A DNA stretch of 64,000 nucleotides from Streptomyces sp. DG2A-72. Lineage in GTDB: Bacteria > Actinomycetota > Actinomycetes > Streptomycetales > Streptomycetaceae. A program made the position numbers and the translations under genes. Of the stretch, positions 54,733 to 63,333 are shown one piece after another (position 1 is the stretch's first letter; every line of letters begins with the position of its first letter). The notes below the pieces were generated by a model that saw nothing but the letters and a program-made list of their open reading frames with translations, searched no databases and had not been told where the DNA came from. The stretch is from contig NZ_JASTLC010000001.1 in the NCBI RefSeq assembly GCF_030499575.1, forward strand, positions 5,108,001 through 5,172,000, written 5' to 3'.

Positions 54733-55881
54733 GTGACCGTGGAGAGCACTGCCGCGCGCAAGCCGCGACGCAGCGCCGGGAGCAAGAAGTCCCCGAGCAC
54801 CAAGCCCGAACTGGTTCAACTGCTGACCCCCGAGGGCAAGCGCGTCAAGAACGCCGAGTACGACCCGTACGTCGCCGACATCACCCCCGAAGAGTTGCGC
54901 GGCCTGTACCGCGACATGGTGCTCACCCGCCGCTTCGACGCCGAGGCCACTTCCCTGCAGCGCCAGGGCGAGCTGGGCCTGTGGGCCTCGCTGCTCGGCC
55001 AGGAGGCCGCCCAGATCGGCTCCGGCCGGGCCACCCGAGAGGACGACTACGTCTTCCCGACCTACCGCGAGCACGGCGTGGCCTGGTGCCGCGGGGTCGA
55101 CCCGGCCAACCTGCTCGGCATGTTCCGCGGCGTGAACAACGGCGGCTGGGACCCCAACAGCAACAACTTCCAGCTCTACACGATCGTCATCGGCTCGCAG
55201 ACGCTGCACGCGACCGGCTACGCGATGGGCGTGGCCAAGGACGGCGCCGACAGCGCGGTCATCGCCTACTTCGGTGACGGCGCCAGCAGCCAGGGCGACG
55301 TGGCCGAGTCCTTCACCTTCTCCGCGGTCTACAACGCGCCGGTGGTCTTCTTCTGCCAGAACAACCAGTGGGCGATCTCCGAGCCGACCGAGAAGCAGAC
55401 CCGCGTGCCGCTCTACCAGCGCGCACAGGGCTACGGCTTCCCGGGCGTCCGCGTCGACGGCAACGACGTACTCGCCTGTCTGGCCGTGACGAAGTGGGCG
55501 CTGGAGCGGGCCCGCAGCGGTGAGGGTCCGACGCTCGTCGAGGCGTACACGTACCGCATGGGCGCCCACACCACCTCCGACGACCCGACCCGCTACCGGG
55601 GCGACGAGGAGCGGCTGGCCTGGGAGGCGAAGGACCCGATCGCCCGCCTCCGCGCGTATCTCGAGGCCTCAAACCACGCGGACGAGCGATTCTTCGCGGA
55701 ACTTGAAGCGGAGAGCGAAGCGTTGGGCAGGCGAGTGCGTGAGGCGGTCCGTGCCATGCCGGACCCGGACCACTTCGCCATCTTCGAGAACGTGTACGCG
55801 GACGGGCATGCGCTCGTCGACGAGGAGCGAGCCCAGTTCGCCGCCTACCAGGCGTCGTTCACGGACGGAGAGGGGGCCTGA
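54733..55881 (+). CDS. bkdA2: Branched-chain 2-oxo acid dehydrogenase E1 alpha subunit (second cluster)
   Basis: The 382-residue product has a basic N-terminus (KPRRSAGSKKSPSTK), LGLWASLLGQEAAQIGSGRA, the thiamine diphosphate motif FGDGASSQGDVAESFTFSAV ending NN (QNNQWAIS), and YTYRMGAHTTSDDPTRYRGD. The GTG at 54733 has GGAGGAG upstream. It is separated by only 2 bases from bkdB2 and belongs to the E1 alpha family most similar to acyl-specific BCKDH. Confidence 0.95.
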   Translation: MTVESTAARKPRRSAGSKKSPSTKPELVQLLTPEGKRVKNAEYDPYVADITPEELRGLYRDMVLTRRFDAEATSLQRQGELGLWASLLGQEAAQIGSGRATREDDYVFPTYREHGVAWCRGVDPANLLGMFRGVNNGGWDPNSNNFQLYTIVIGSQTLHATGYAMGVAKDGADSAVIAYFGDGASSQGDVAESFTFSAVYNAPVVFFCQNNQWAISEPTEKQTRVPLYQRAQGYGFPGVRVDGNDVLACLAVTKWALERARSGEGPTLVEAYTYRMGAHTTSDDPTRYRGDEERLAWEAKDPIARLRAYLEASNHADERFFAELEAESEALGRRVREAVRAMPDPDHFAIFENVYADGHALVDEERAQFAAYQASFTDGEGA

Positions 55882-55883
55882 TC

Positions 55884-56864
55884 ATGGCAGCGGAAAAGTT
55901 GGCTCTGGCCAAGGCGATCAACGAGTCGCTGCGGCGCGCCCTGGAGTCCGACCCCAAGGTCCTGATCATGGGCGAGGACGTCGGCAAGCTCGGCGGTGTC
56001 TTCCGGGTGACGGACGGCCTGCAGAAGGACTTCGGCGAGAGCCGGGTCATCGACACCCCGCTCGCCGAGTCCGGCATCGTCGGCACGGCGATCGGCCTGG
56101 CCCTGCGCGGCTACCGCCCGGTCGTGGAGATCCAGTTCGACGGCTTCGTCTTCCCGGCGTACGACCAGATCGTCACCCAGCTCGCCAAGATGCACGCGCG
56201 CGCGCTGGGCAAGGTCAAGCTCCCGGTCGTCGTCCGCATCCCGTACGGCGGCGGGATCGGCGCGGTGGAACACCACTCGGAGTCCCCGGAGGCCCTGTTC
56301 GCGCATGTGGCGGGCCTGAAGATCGTCAGCCCGTCAAACGCCTCGGATGCGTTCTGGATGATGCAGCAGGCCATCCAGAGCGACGACCCGGTGATCTTCT
56401 TCGAGCCCAAGCGGCGGTACTGGGACAAGGGCGAGGTCAACACCGAAGCGATCCCCGGCCCGCTGCACAAGGCGCGCGTGGTGCGCGAGGGCACGGACCT
56501 GACGCTTGCCGCGTACGGCCCGATGGTGAAGCTCTGCCAGGAGGTCGCCGACGCGGCCGCCGAGGAGGGCAAGAACCTCGAGGTCCTCGACCTGCGCTCG
56601 GTGTCTCCGCTGGACTTCGACTCCATTCAGACGTCGGTCGAGAAGACCCGCCGCCTGGTCGTCGTCCACGAGGCGCCGGTGTTCTTCGGCTCGGGCGCCG
56701 AGATCGCCGCCCGGATCACGGAGCGCTGCTTCTACCACCTGGAAGCCCCGGTGCTCAGGGTCGGCGGCTACCACGCCCCGTATCCGCCGGCCCGCCTGGA
56801 GGAGGAGTACCTGCCGGGCCTGGACCGGGTGCTCGACGCCGTCGACCGCGCCCTGGCGTACTGA
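55884..56864 (+). CDS. bkdB2: Branched-chain 2-oxo acid dehydrogenase E1 beta subunit (second cluster)
   Basis: The 326-residue product has LIMGEDVGKLGGVFRVTDGL, DTPLAESGIVGTAIGLALRG, PYGGGIGAVEHHSESPEALF and VVHEAPVFFGSGAEIAARIT. It matches bkdB1 throughout. Ten bases separate it from bkdC2. Confidence 0.96.
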   Translation: MAAEKLALAKAINESLRRALESDPKVLIMGEDVGKLGGVFRVTDGLQKDFGESRVIDTPLAESGIVGTAIGLALRGYRPVVEIQFDGFVFPAYDQIVTQLAKMHARALGKVKLPVVVRIPYGGGIGAVEHHSESPEALFAHVAGLKIVSPSNASDAFWMMQQAIQSDDPVIFFEPKRRYWDKGEVNTEAIPGPLHKARVVREGTDLTLAAYGPMVKLCQEVADAAAEEGKNLEVLDLRSVSPLDFDSIQTSVEKTRRLVVVHEAPVFFGSGAEIAARITERCFYHLEAPVLRVGGYHAPYPPARLEEEYLPGLDRVLDAVDRALAY

Positions 56865-56874
56865 GGAGAGGGTC

Positions 56875-58311
56875 GTGACGACGATGACTGAAGCGTCCGT
56901 ACGCGAGTTCAAAATGCCAGACGTGGGCGAGGGGCTCACCGAGGCCGAGATCCTCAAGTGGTACGTGCGGCCCGGCGACACGGTGACGGACGGCCAGGTG
57001 GTCTGCGAGGTCGAGACGGCCAAGGCCGCGGTCGAGCTCCCCATCCCGTACGACGGCGTGGTCCGCGAACTCCACTTCCCCGAGGGCACGACGGTGGACG
57101 TGGGCACGTCGATCATCGCGGTGGACGTGGCGGGCGGGGCAGCACCGTCGGAGGCGGCGCCGGTCGCGCCAACCCCCGCGGAAGTACCCAAGCCGGAGGG
57201 CTCGGGCCGCACGCCGGTGCTGGTGGGCTACGGAGTCGCCACATCCTCGACCAAGCGCCGCCCCCGCAAGGGCCCGGAGGTCCCGGTCCAGGCGGCGTCG
57301 GCGGCGATCCAGACGGAGCTGAACGGACATGGGGCAGCCGCCCCGCCGCCTGCGGCTCCTGCCCCTGCTGCTCCTTCCTCCGTGGCTCCTTCCTCTGTGG
57401 CTCCTCAGGACCGTCCACTGGCGAAGCCGCCGGTGCGCAAGCTGGCGAAGGACCTGGGCGTGGACCTGGCCACGGTCACCCCCTCAGGCCCGGACGGCAT
57501 CATCACGCGCGAGGACGTCCACGCGGCGGTGGCCCAGCCGAAGGCACCGGAGGAGACGCCCTCGCCCGCTCCGGTGGTCACCCCGCCCTCCGCACCGACA
57601 TATGACACGTCCCGCGAGACCCGTATCCCCGTCAAGGGCGTCCGCAAGGCGACGGCGGCGGCGATGGTCGCCTCGGCCTTCACGGCGCCGCATGTCACGG
57701 AGTTCGTCACGGTCGACGTGACCCGCACGATCAAGCTGGTCGAGGAGCTCAAGCAGGACAAGGAGATGGAGGGCCTGCGGGTCAACACGCTCCTCCTGAT
57801 CGCCAAGGCCCTGCTGGTCGCGATCAAGCGTCATCCGGAAGTGAACGCGTCCTGGGACGAGGCGGCCCAGGAGATCGTCCAGAAGCACTACGTCAACCTG
57901 GGCATCGCCGCGGCCACCCCCCGCGGCCTGATCGTCCCGAACATCAAGGACGCACAGGACAAGACGCTTCCCCAACTGGCCGAGGCGCTTGGCGAGTTGG
58001 TGTCGACGGCGAGGGAAGGCAAGACCTCCCCCGCCGCGATGCAGGGCGGCACGGTGACCATCACCAACGTCGGCGTCTTCGGCGTCGACACCGGCACGCC
58101 GATCCTCAACCCCGGCGAGTCCGCGATCCTCGCCGTCGGCGCGATCAAACTCCAGCCGTGGGTCCACAAGGGCAAGATCAAGCCGCGCCAGGTGACGACG
58201 CTGGCGCTGTCCTTCGATCACCGGCTGGTGGACGGGGAGTTGGGCTCGAAGGTGCTGGCGGATGTGGCGGCGATTCTGGAGCAGCCGAAGAGGTTGATCA
58301 CCTGGGCGTGA
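56875..58311 (+). CDS. bkdC2: Branched-chain 2-oxo acid dehydrogenase E2 (second cluster)
   Basis: The 478-residue product has one lipoyl domain (Lys in VETAKAAVELP), an Ala/Pro linker (APAPAAPSSVAPSSVAP), a subunit-binding domain (KPPVRKLAKDLGVDLATVTP) and the catalytic domain ending in LALSFDHRLVDGELGSKVLA. Start GTG at 56875, after GAGGAGAGGG; ATG at 56884 possible. A terminator hairpin follows. Confidence 0.95.
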   Translation: MTTMTEASVREFKMPDVGEGLTEAEILKWYVRPGDTVTDGQVVCEVETAKAAVELPIPYDGVVRELHFPEGTTVDVGTSIIAVDVAGGAAPSEAAPVAPTPAEVPKPEGSGRTPVLVGYGVATSSTKRRPRKGPEVPVQAASAAIQTELNGHGAAAPPPAAPAPAAPSSVAPSSVAPQDRPLAKPPVRKLAKDLGVDLATVTPSGPDGIITREDVHAAVAQPKAPEETPSPAPVVTPPSAPTYDTSRETRIPVKGVRKATAAAMVASAFTAPHVTEFVTVDVTRTIKLVEELKQDKEMEGLRVNTLLLIAKALLVAIKRHPEVNASWDEAAQEIVQKHYVNLGIAAATPRGLIVPNIKDAQDKTLPQLAEALGELVSTAREGKTSPAAMQGGTVTITNVGVFGVDTGTPILNPGESAILAVGAIKLQPWVHKGKIKPRQVTTLALSFDHRLVDGELGSKVLADVAAILEQPKRLITWA

Positions 58312-58316
58312 TATGA

Positions 58317-58345
58317 GGGCGGCCCCGAATCGAGCGGGGCCGCCC
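58317..58345 (+). terminator. Terminator of the second bkd operon
   Basis: Arms GGGCGGCCCCG and CGGGGCCGCCC pair perfectly over 11 bases around a 7-base loop, just behind bkdC2. There is no clear T run. Confidence 0.8.
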
Positions 58346-58418
58346 TGGGTGTTGATCGTCTCCCACGTCTGCACGCGGACATGCAGAAGGGGGCGGCTCA
58401 GGCCGTTGCTACTACGGG

Positions 58419-59216
58419 TCACCTACGCGGCGGCTCCAGCCCCAGTACGCGGTCCTTCAGTGCCGGGAACTGTTCGCGGGTCACGCCCACCTTCCCCGGG
58501 TCGAACTCCACCGTGAGGACCTGCTCCCCGGCACCCGCCTCCGCGAGGACTTCCCCCCACGGATCGACCACGATCGAGTGACCGGCCTGCGGAACCCCGG
58601 CGTGGGTCCCGGCCGTTCCACAGGCGAGCACGAACGCCTGGTTCTCCACCGCCCGCGCCTGAGCCAGCAGCGTCCAGTGCGCCCGGCGCCGCTCCGGCCA
58701 GCCCGCCGGGACGACGAAGGTCTCGGCACCGGCATCGACGAGACCGCGGAAGAGTTCGGGGAAACGGAGGTCGTAGCAGGTGCCCACGCCGATGGTCGTC
58801 TCCGGCAGGCGAACCGTCACCAGTTCCTCGCCCGCGCCCATCAGCACCGCCTCGCCCTTGTCGAACCCGAAGCGGTGGATCTTGCGGTAGGCGGCGGCCA
58901 GGTCACCGGAGGGAGAGAAGACGAGAGACGTGTTGTAGAGCGGCCCATCCGGGTCCCGCTCCGGAATCGAGCCCGCGTGCAGCCACACGCCGGCGTCGCT
59001 CGCGGCCTTCGCCATCACCTCGTACGTCGGCCCTTCGAGCGGCTCGGCCTCGGTGCCGAACTCCTCGTACGCGAAGGCCCCGGTCGTCCACAGCTCCGGC
59101 AGTACGACGAGATCCGCGGCGCCCGTCTGCTCCCGTACCAGCGAAGCGATGCGCCGTCGGCGCGATTCGATCGATTCGTCCTCGTTTACTGCGATCTGGA
59201 GCAATGAGGCGCGCAC
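58419..59216 (-). CDS. Carbon-nitrogen hydrolase (nitrilase superfamily)
   Basis: The 265-residue hydrolase has the Glu-Lys-Cys triad: LVVLPELWTTGAF (Glu), YRKIHRFGF (Lys) and GVGTCYDLRFPELFR (Cys). It resembles omega-amidase or N-carbamoyl-type members, but the substrate is unknown. It starts at the GTG at 59216; the frame extends 20 codons upstream without a good ribosome-binding site. Confidence 0.9.
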   Translation of the reverse strand: MRASLLQIAVNEDESIESRRRRIASLVREQTGAADLVVLPELWTTGAFAYEEFGTEAEPLEGPTYEVMAKAASDAGVWLHAGSIPERDPDGPLYNTSLVFSPSGDLAAAYRKIHRFGFDKGEAVLMGAGEELVTVRLPETTIGVGTCYDLRFPELFRGLVDAGAETFVVPAGWPERRRAHWTLLAQARAVENQAFVLACGTAGTHAGVPQAGHSIVVDPWGEVLAEAGAGEQVLTVEFDPGKVGVTREQFPALKDRVLGLEPPRR

Positions 59217-59396
59217 GCTACCACCGTCCTGGCATTCGAGCCGTACACACGGCCTACGATCGTCACACGAAAGCACTGCCGGGGTGCCTCACAGCAGCGT
59301 AACTTAGCGTTCCAAGACACCCGCCGACAGCAGCCGCCTCCCACTGGCAACGCCGCCACAACCAGCCCTGTACCGACCGCCGAGGGGTCCCGTTCC

Positions 59397-60221
59397 GTGA
59401 GTCTGCATCCCACTCTCCAGCCCTACGCCGACGCCTGGACCCACTCCATCGAAGCGATATCCGAGCTGGTGCAGCCCCTTGTGGAGGGCGAGTGGAACCG
59501 GCGGACACCGTGCCCCGGCTGGTCGGTCCGTGACGTCGTCTCCCATGTCATCGGCCTGGACTGCGAGATGCTCGGCGACCCGCGCCCCATCCACACGCTC
59601 CCGCGCGACCTCTTCCATGTCACGAACGACCGCCAGCGCTACATGGAGATGCAGGTCGACGTACGCCGCCACCACACGGGGCCAGAGATGACCTCCGAGC
59701 TGGAGCTGGTCACGATCCGGCGCAACCGCCAGCTGCGGAACGAGTCCCGCGACCCGGGCACGAAGGTGCGCGGCGCGCTCGGTACCGAGATCACTCTCGA
59801 AGAGTCCATGCGCAATCACGCGTTCGACGTCTGGGCCCACGAACAGGACCTCCGCGTCGCCCTCGGCCGCCCCGGCAACCTCGACTCGCCCGGCGCGCAC
59901 GTGGCCCGTGACGTCCTTCTCGGCGCCCTCCCCGACATCGTCGCGAACAAGGCGAACGCGCCCCGCAGCTCGGCGATCGTCTTCGACGTCCACGGCCCCA
60001 TCGAGTTCCTGCGCACCATCCGCGTCGACATCCAGGGCCGCGGCACCCTCGAAACAGCCCCCGCCCTCGGCCCCGCCGCCAGCCTCACCCTCGACTGGGA
60101 GACCTACATCCGTCTGGCCTTCGGCCGCGTGACGCTGGAGTCGGTCGCCGACCGGATCAAGGCCGAGGGCGATGTGGACCTGACGGCGGCGATTCTGCGG
60201 AACTTCACGGTGACGCCGTAG
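59397..60221 (+). CDS. Maleylpyruvate isomerase / mycothiol-dependent enzyme family protein
   Basis: The 274-residue protein has a DinB-like N-terminal helical domain with the family motif RTPCPGWSVRDVVSHVIGLD and metal-ligand histidines in VVSHVIG and MRNHAFDVWAHEQDLRVA. A C-terminal SCP-2-like sterol-carrier domain is suggested by FGRVTLESVADRIKAEGDVD. Such proteins use mycothiol as cofactor, but the reaction here is unknown. Start GTG 59397. Confidence 0.85.
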   Translation: MSLHPTLQPYADAWTHSIEAISELVQPLVEGEWNRRTPCPGWSVRDVVSHVIGLDCEMLGDPRPIHTLPRDLFHVTNDRQRYMEMQVDVRRHHTGPEMTSELELVTIRRNRQLRNESRDPGTKVRGALGTEITLEESMRNHAFDVWAHEQDLRVALGRPGNLDSPGAHVARDVLLGALPDIVANKANAPRSSAIVFDVHGPIEFLRTIRVDIQGRGTLETAPALGPAASLTLDWETYIRLAFGRVTLESVADRIKAEGDVDLTAAILRNFTVTP

Positions 60222-60266
60222 CCGGGCCGACCGGCGTCGGCCGGCAACGCGTCGGAGGCCGTCGGC

Positions 60267-61040
60267 TCAGCGGTCCTCCGTGACCGTCGTGGCGACGCCG
60301 TTCCTTATCTCGACCTTGGCGGAGACGCCCTTCTTCGCGGCGCTCTCCAGCTGGGTCAGGGTGCACTGCGGCGTCTCCTCGGACCGCGGGGTGCCGCAGA
60401 TGGTGCCGGCGCCGTACACCCGCGTGCTGTCGGAGACGAAGAACGCCTGCTCGACGCCCTTCATGTCGGAGACGGTGAACTTGCCCGGCGCGAGGTAGCC
60501 GACGTTGCCGAACCAGGTGCCGTTGACGCCCGTCGTGCCGGTGCCGTTCTCGACGTCGTGGCGCTCCCGTACGACGGTGGCGACGCCGTTCTTGAGTGTC
60601 ACGTCAGCGGTGACGGCCGCCTTCTTGGTGGCCGTCTCCAGCTGGTCGAGCGTGCAGCTCGGGCGGGCCTCGGACCGCGGGCTCCCGCAGATCGCGCCCG
60701 CACCGTAGACCGCGGTGTCGTCGGCGACGAAGAACGCCTGGTCGGTCTTTCCGGCCATGTGGACGGTGTACTTGCCCGGGGCGAGATAGCTGACGGTGCC
60801 GCCGGTGACCGTGCCGCTCACGCCCCGCTGGGAGGAGCCCGCGGCGTTCTGCGCGGACGCGGACGAGTTGGAGTGCTTGGAGGTCTTGGACGTGCCGGAC
60901 TTCTTGGACGACGACTTGTGTTGGGAGCTGCCTGTATTGGCGGAACCGTTGTTCGCGGAGCCGTTCTGACATGCGGTCATCGCGAGTCCGGCAGTGAGCG
61001 CGGCGGTGACGACGACGACCCGGCGCAGGTGACGGTTCAT
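60267..61040 (-). CDS. Lipoprotein with an internally duplicated domain
   Basis: The 257-residue precursor ends its signal peptide in LAMTAC, so Cys24 may be lipidated. A Ser/Lys/Asn-rich linker follows, then two copies of one domain of about 80 residues: each starts with a YLAPGK-x-TV segment and continues with QAFFV-x-D, VYGAG, CG-x-PRSE and a CTL-x-QLE ending. The four cysteines (two per copy) could form disulfides. Function unknown. Confidence 0.8.
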   Translation of the reverse strand: MNRHLRRVVVVTAALTAGLAMTACQNGSANNGSANTGSSQHKSSSKKSGTSKTSKHSNSSASAQNAAGSSQRGVSGTVTGGTVSYLAPGKYTVHMAGKTDQAFFVADDTAVYGAGAICGSPRSEARPSCTLDQLETATKKAAVTADVTLKNGVATVVRERHDVENGTGTTGVNGTWFGNVGYLAPGKFTVSDMKGVEQAFFVSDSTRVYGAGTICGTPRSEETPQCTLTQLESAAKKGVSAKVEIRNGVATTVTEDR

Positions 61041-61191
61041 CACGGGATTCCCTTCGCAGGCGAGGCTTCGTTCGATCACTATGAGTGCCGGACGACACCA
61101 CAGGTCACGCTCGTCCCCGCCTCACGACACCGTTGTCACACCCCTATGACACAGCAACACCTCGGCCGTAAAGGTCACTTGTGGTGAACCG

Positions 61192-62487
61192 TCACGCGGG
61201 CACATGCACCGTCTCCACCCGGCTCGCCACCAGCCGCTCCCGCTCCCGCCGGGCCGCCCGCTTCCGCAACCGCAGTATCTGACTCACGCCCAGCGCCTGG
61301 AGCACGAACACCGACGAGAACGCCACCGTGTAGTCGTCGCCGGTCGCGTCCAGCAGCACGCCCACCGCGAACAGCGTGGTCATCGAGGCGACGAAGCCGC
61401 CCATGTTGGTGATCCCGGACGCCGTGCCCTGCCGCTCCGGCGGGTTCGCCGGCCGGGCGAAGTCGAACCCGAGCATCGAGGCGGGACCGCACGCTCCGAG
61501 CACCGCGCACAGCATCACCAGCAACCACATCGGCGCATGCTCCCCGGGATACGCCAGCACGGCCGCCCACATCAGCGCCGTCGCCCCGACGGTCCCCAGT
61601 GCCAGCGGCAGCCGCGCCGCGTGATGCCGGGCGACGACCTGGCCGTACACCAGACCCACGAGCATGTTCGACAGCACGACGAGCGTCAGCAGCTCCCCGG
61701 CGCTCGCCCGCGACAGCCCCTGCGCCTGGACCAGGAACGGCAGCCCCCACAGCAGCAGGAACACCATCGCCGGGAACTGGGTGGTGAAGTGCACCCACAG
61801 CCCCAGCCGTGTCCCCGGCTCCCGCCACGAGGCGGCGATCTGCCGCCGTACGTACGCGGCCCCCTGATGCGGGAAGGGCTCCGGCTCGTGTCCCTCGGGA
61901 TGGTCCTTCAGGAACAGCAGGAGCAGCACCAGCACCACCACGCCCGCGAGCGCGCTCCCCGCGAAGGCCGTGGTCCAGCCCAAGCCGTGCAGCAGGCGCG
62001 CGAGCACCAGCGTCGAGACGAGGTTGCCCGCCATGCCGGCCAGCCCGGCGAGCTGCGCCACCATCGGCCCGCGCCGGGCCGGGAACCAGCGGCTGCCGAG
62101 CCGCAGCACGCTGATGAACGTCATCGCGTCACCGCAGCCGAGCAGCGCCCGGGAGGCGAGGGCCATGCCGTACGACGGTGAGAACGCGAACCCGAGTTGC
62201 CCGACCGTGAAGAGGACCACGCCGATCGTCAGCACCTTCTTCGTGCCGAGCCGGTCGACCAGCAGGCCCACGGGTATCTGCATGCCCGCGTACACCAGCA
62301 GCTGGAGGATCGAGAAGGTGGACAGCGCGGAGGCGCCCACGTCGAACCGCTCGACCGCGTCGAGGCCGGCGACCCCCAGCGACGTACGGAAGATGACGGC
62401 GACGAAGTAGACGCAGACGCCGATGCCCCAGACGGCGACGGCACGGCGTCCGCCGGGCGGGTCTCCGGGGAGGGCGACGGCGCTCAT
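61192..62487 (-). CDS. Major facilitator superfamily transporter
   Basis: The 431-residue transporter has 12 predicted membrane helices, beginning VAVWGIGVCVYFVAVIFRTS, and the MFS loop motifs PVGLLVDRLGTKKVLTIGVV and YGQVVARHHAARLPLALG, and a central cytoplasmic loop (FLKDHPEGHEPEP). It belongs with sugar-acid or organic-acid transporters by motif only. It overlaps the GntR gene by four bases and is translationally coupled. Confidence 0.9.
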   Translation of the reverse strand: MSAVALPGDPPGGRRAVAVWGIGVCVYFVAVIFRTSLGVAGLDAVERFDVGASALSTFSILQLLVYAGMQIPVGLLVDRLGTKKVLTIGVVLFTVGQLGFAFSPSYGMALASRALLGCGDAMTFISVLRLGSRWFPARRGPMVAQLAGLAGMAGNLVSTLVLARLLHGLGWTTAFAGSALAGVVVLVLLLLFLKDHPEGHEPEPFPHQGAAYVRRQIAASWREPGTRLGLWVHFTTQFPAMVFLLLWGLPFLVQAQGLSRASAGELLTLVVLSNMLVGLVYGQVVARHHAARLPLALGTVGATALMWAAVLAYPGEHAPMWLLVMLCAVLGACGPASMLGFDFARPANPPERQGTASGITNMGGFVASMTTLFAVGVLLDATGDDYTVAFSSVFVLQALGVSQILRLRKRAARRERERLVASRVETVHVPA

Positions 62488-63146
62488 CGGACCTCACCCC
62501 GCGCGAGGTGTGAGAACCAGCCGACGTGCCGGTGGACGACATCGACGGCCGCCTGCGCGTCCCCGGAGCGCAGCGCCCGAAGGATCTCCTCGTGCTCGGC
62601 GAGGGTCTTGGCGATCCGGTCGGGGTGGGAGTGCATCACGGCGACGCCCATGCGCAGTTGCCGGTCGCGGAGTTGGTCGTAGAGCCGGGAGAGGATCTCG
62701 TTGCCGCCGCTGCGGACGATCTCGGCGTGGAAGCAGCGGTTGGTGACGGCTGCCGCGGCGAGGTCGCCGGCGGCGGCGTGCGCCTTCTGCTCGGCGAGCA
62801 GTTCCTCCAGCCGGGTGATCAACCGCGGACTCGCCGGTACGGCCTTCCGCGCGGCGTGCTCCTCGACCAGCAGCCGGGTCTCCACCACGTCCGCGATCTC
62901 CTGCGCGGAGACGGGCAGGACCAGCGCGCCCTTCTTCGGGTAGAGCTTGATCAGCCCCTCGGCCTCCAGGCGGAGCAGCGCCTCGCGCACCGGAGTGCGG
63001 GAAACCCCTACAGCCTCGGCGAGTTCGCCCTCGGTGAGGAGGATGCCGCCTTCGTAACGCCGTTCCAGGACGCCCTGCTTGACGTGGGTGTAGACGCGGT
63101 CGGCGGCAGGTGGTTGCTTGACGGGTGCGGGCGGGGCTGAGGGCAT
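62484..63146 (-). CDS. GntR-family (FCD-type) transcriptional regulator
   Basis: The 220-residue regulator has the winged helix (RYEGGILLTEGELAEAVGVS, RTPVREALLRLEAEGLIKLY) and a C-terminal FCD helical domain with metal-ligand candidates (CFHAEIVRSGGNEIL, HSHPDRIAKTLAEHEEIL). It is co-transcribed with the MFS gene and probably senses the transported organic acid. Start taken at ATG 63146; the upstream region is AT-rich. Confidence 0.9.
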   Translation of the reverse strand: MPSAPPAPVKQPPAADRVYTHVKQGVLERRYEGGILLTEGELAEAVGVSRTPVREALLRLEAEGLIKLYPKKGALVLPVSAQEIADVVETRLLVEEHAARKAVPASPRLITRLEELLAEQKAHAAAGDLAAAAVTNRCFHAEIVRSGGNEILSRLYDQLRDRQLRMGVAVMHSHPDRIAKTLAEHEEILRALRSGDAQAAVDVVHRHVGWFSHLARGEVR

Positions 63147-63333
63147 GCCCACAGCTTAGATACAACACGTACGCATGCGGCCGCTCATTCCAGTATGCGG
63201 ACGCGCCGGGACCCCGCCCCGCACACCGCACAACCTTCTGTGCTAGTTACATGTCACACGTACGCGGCCTGCCTGCTTTGCCATTCAACTCGGCCGCACC
63301 TCAGGGGCATTCGACGTATTCGGGGTATATCAG

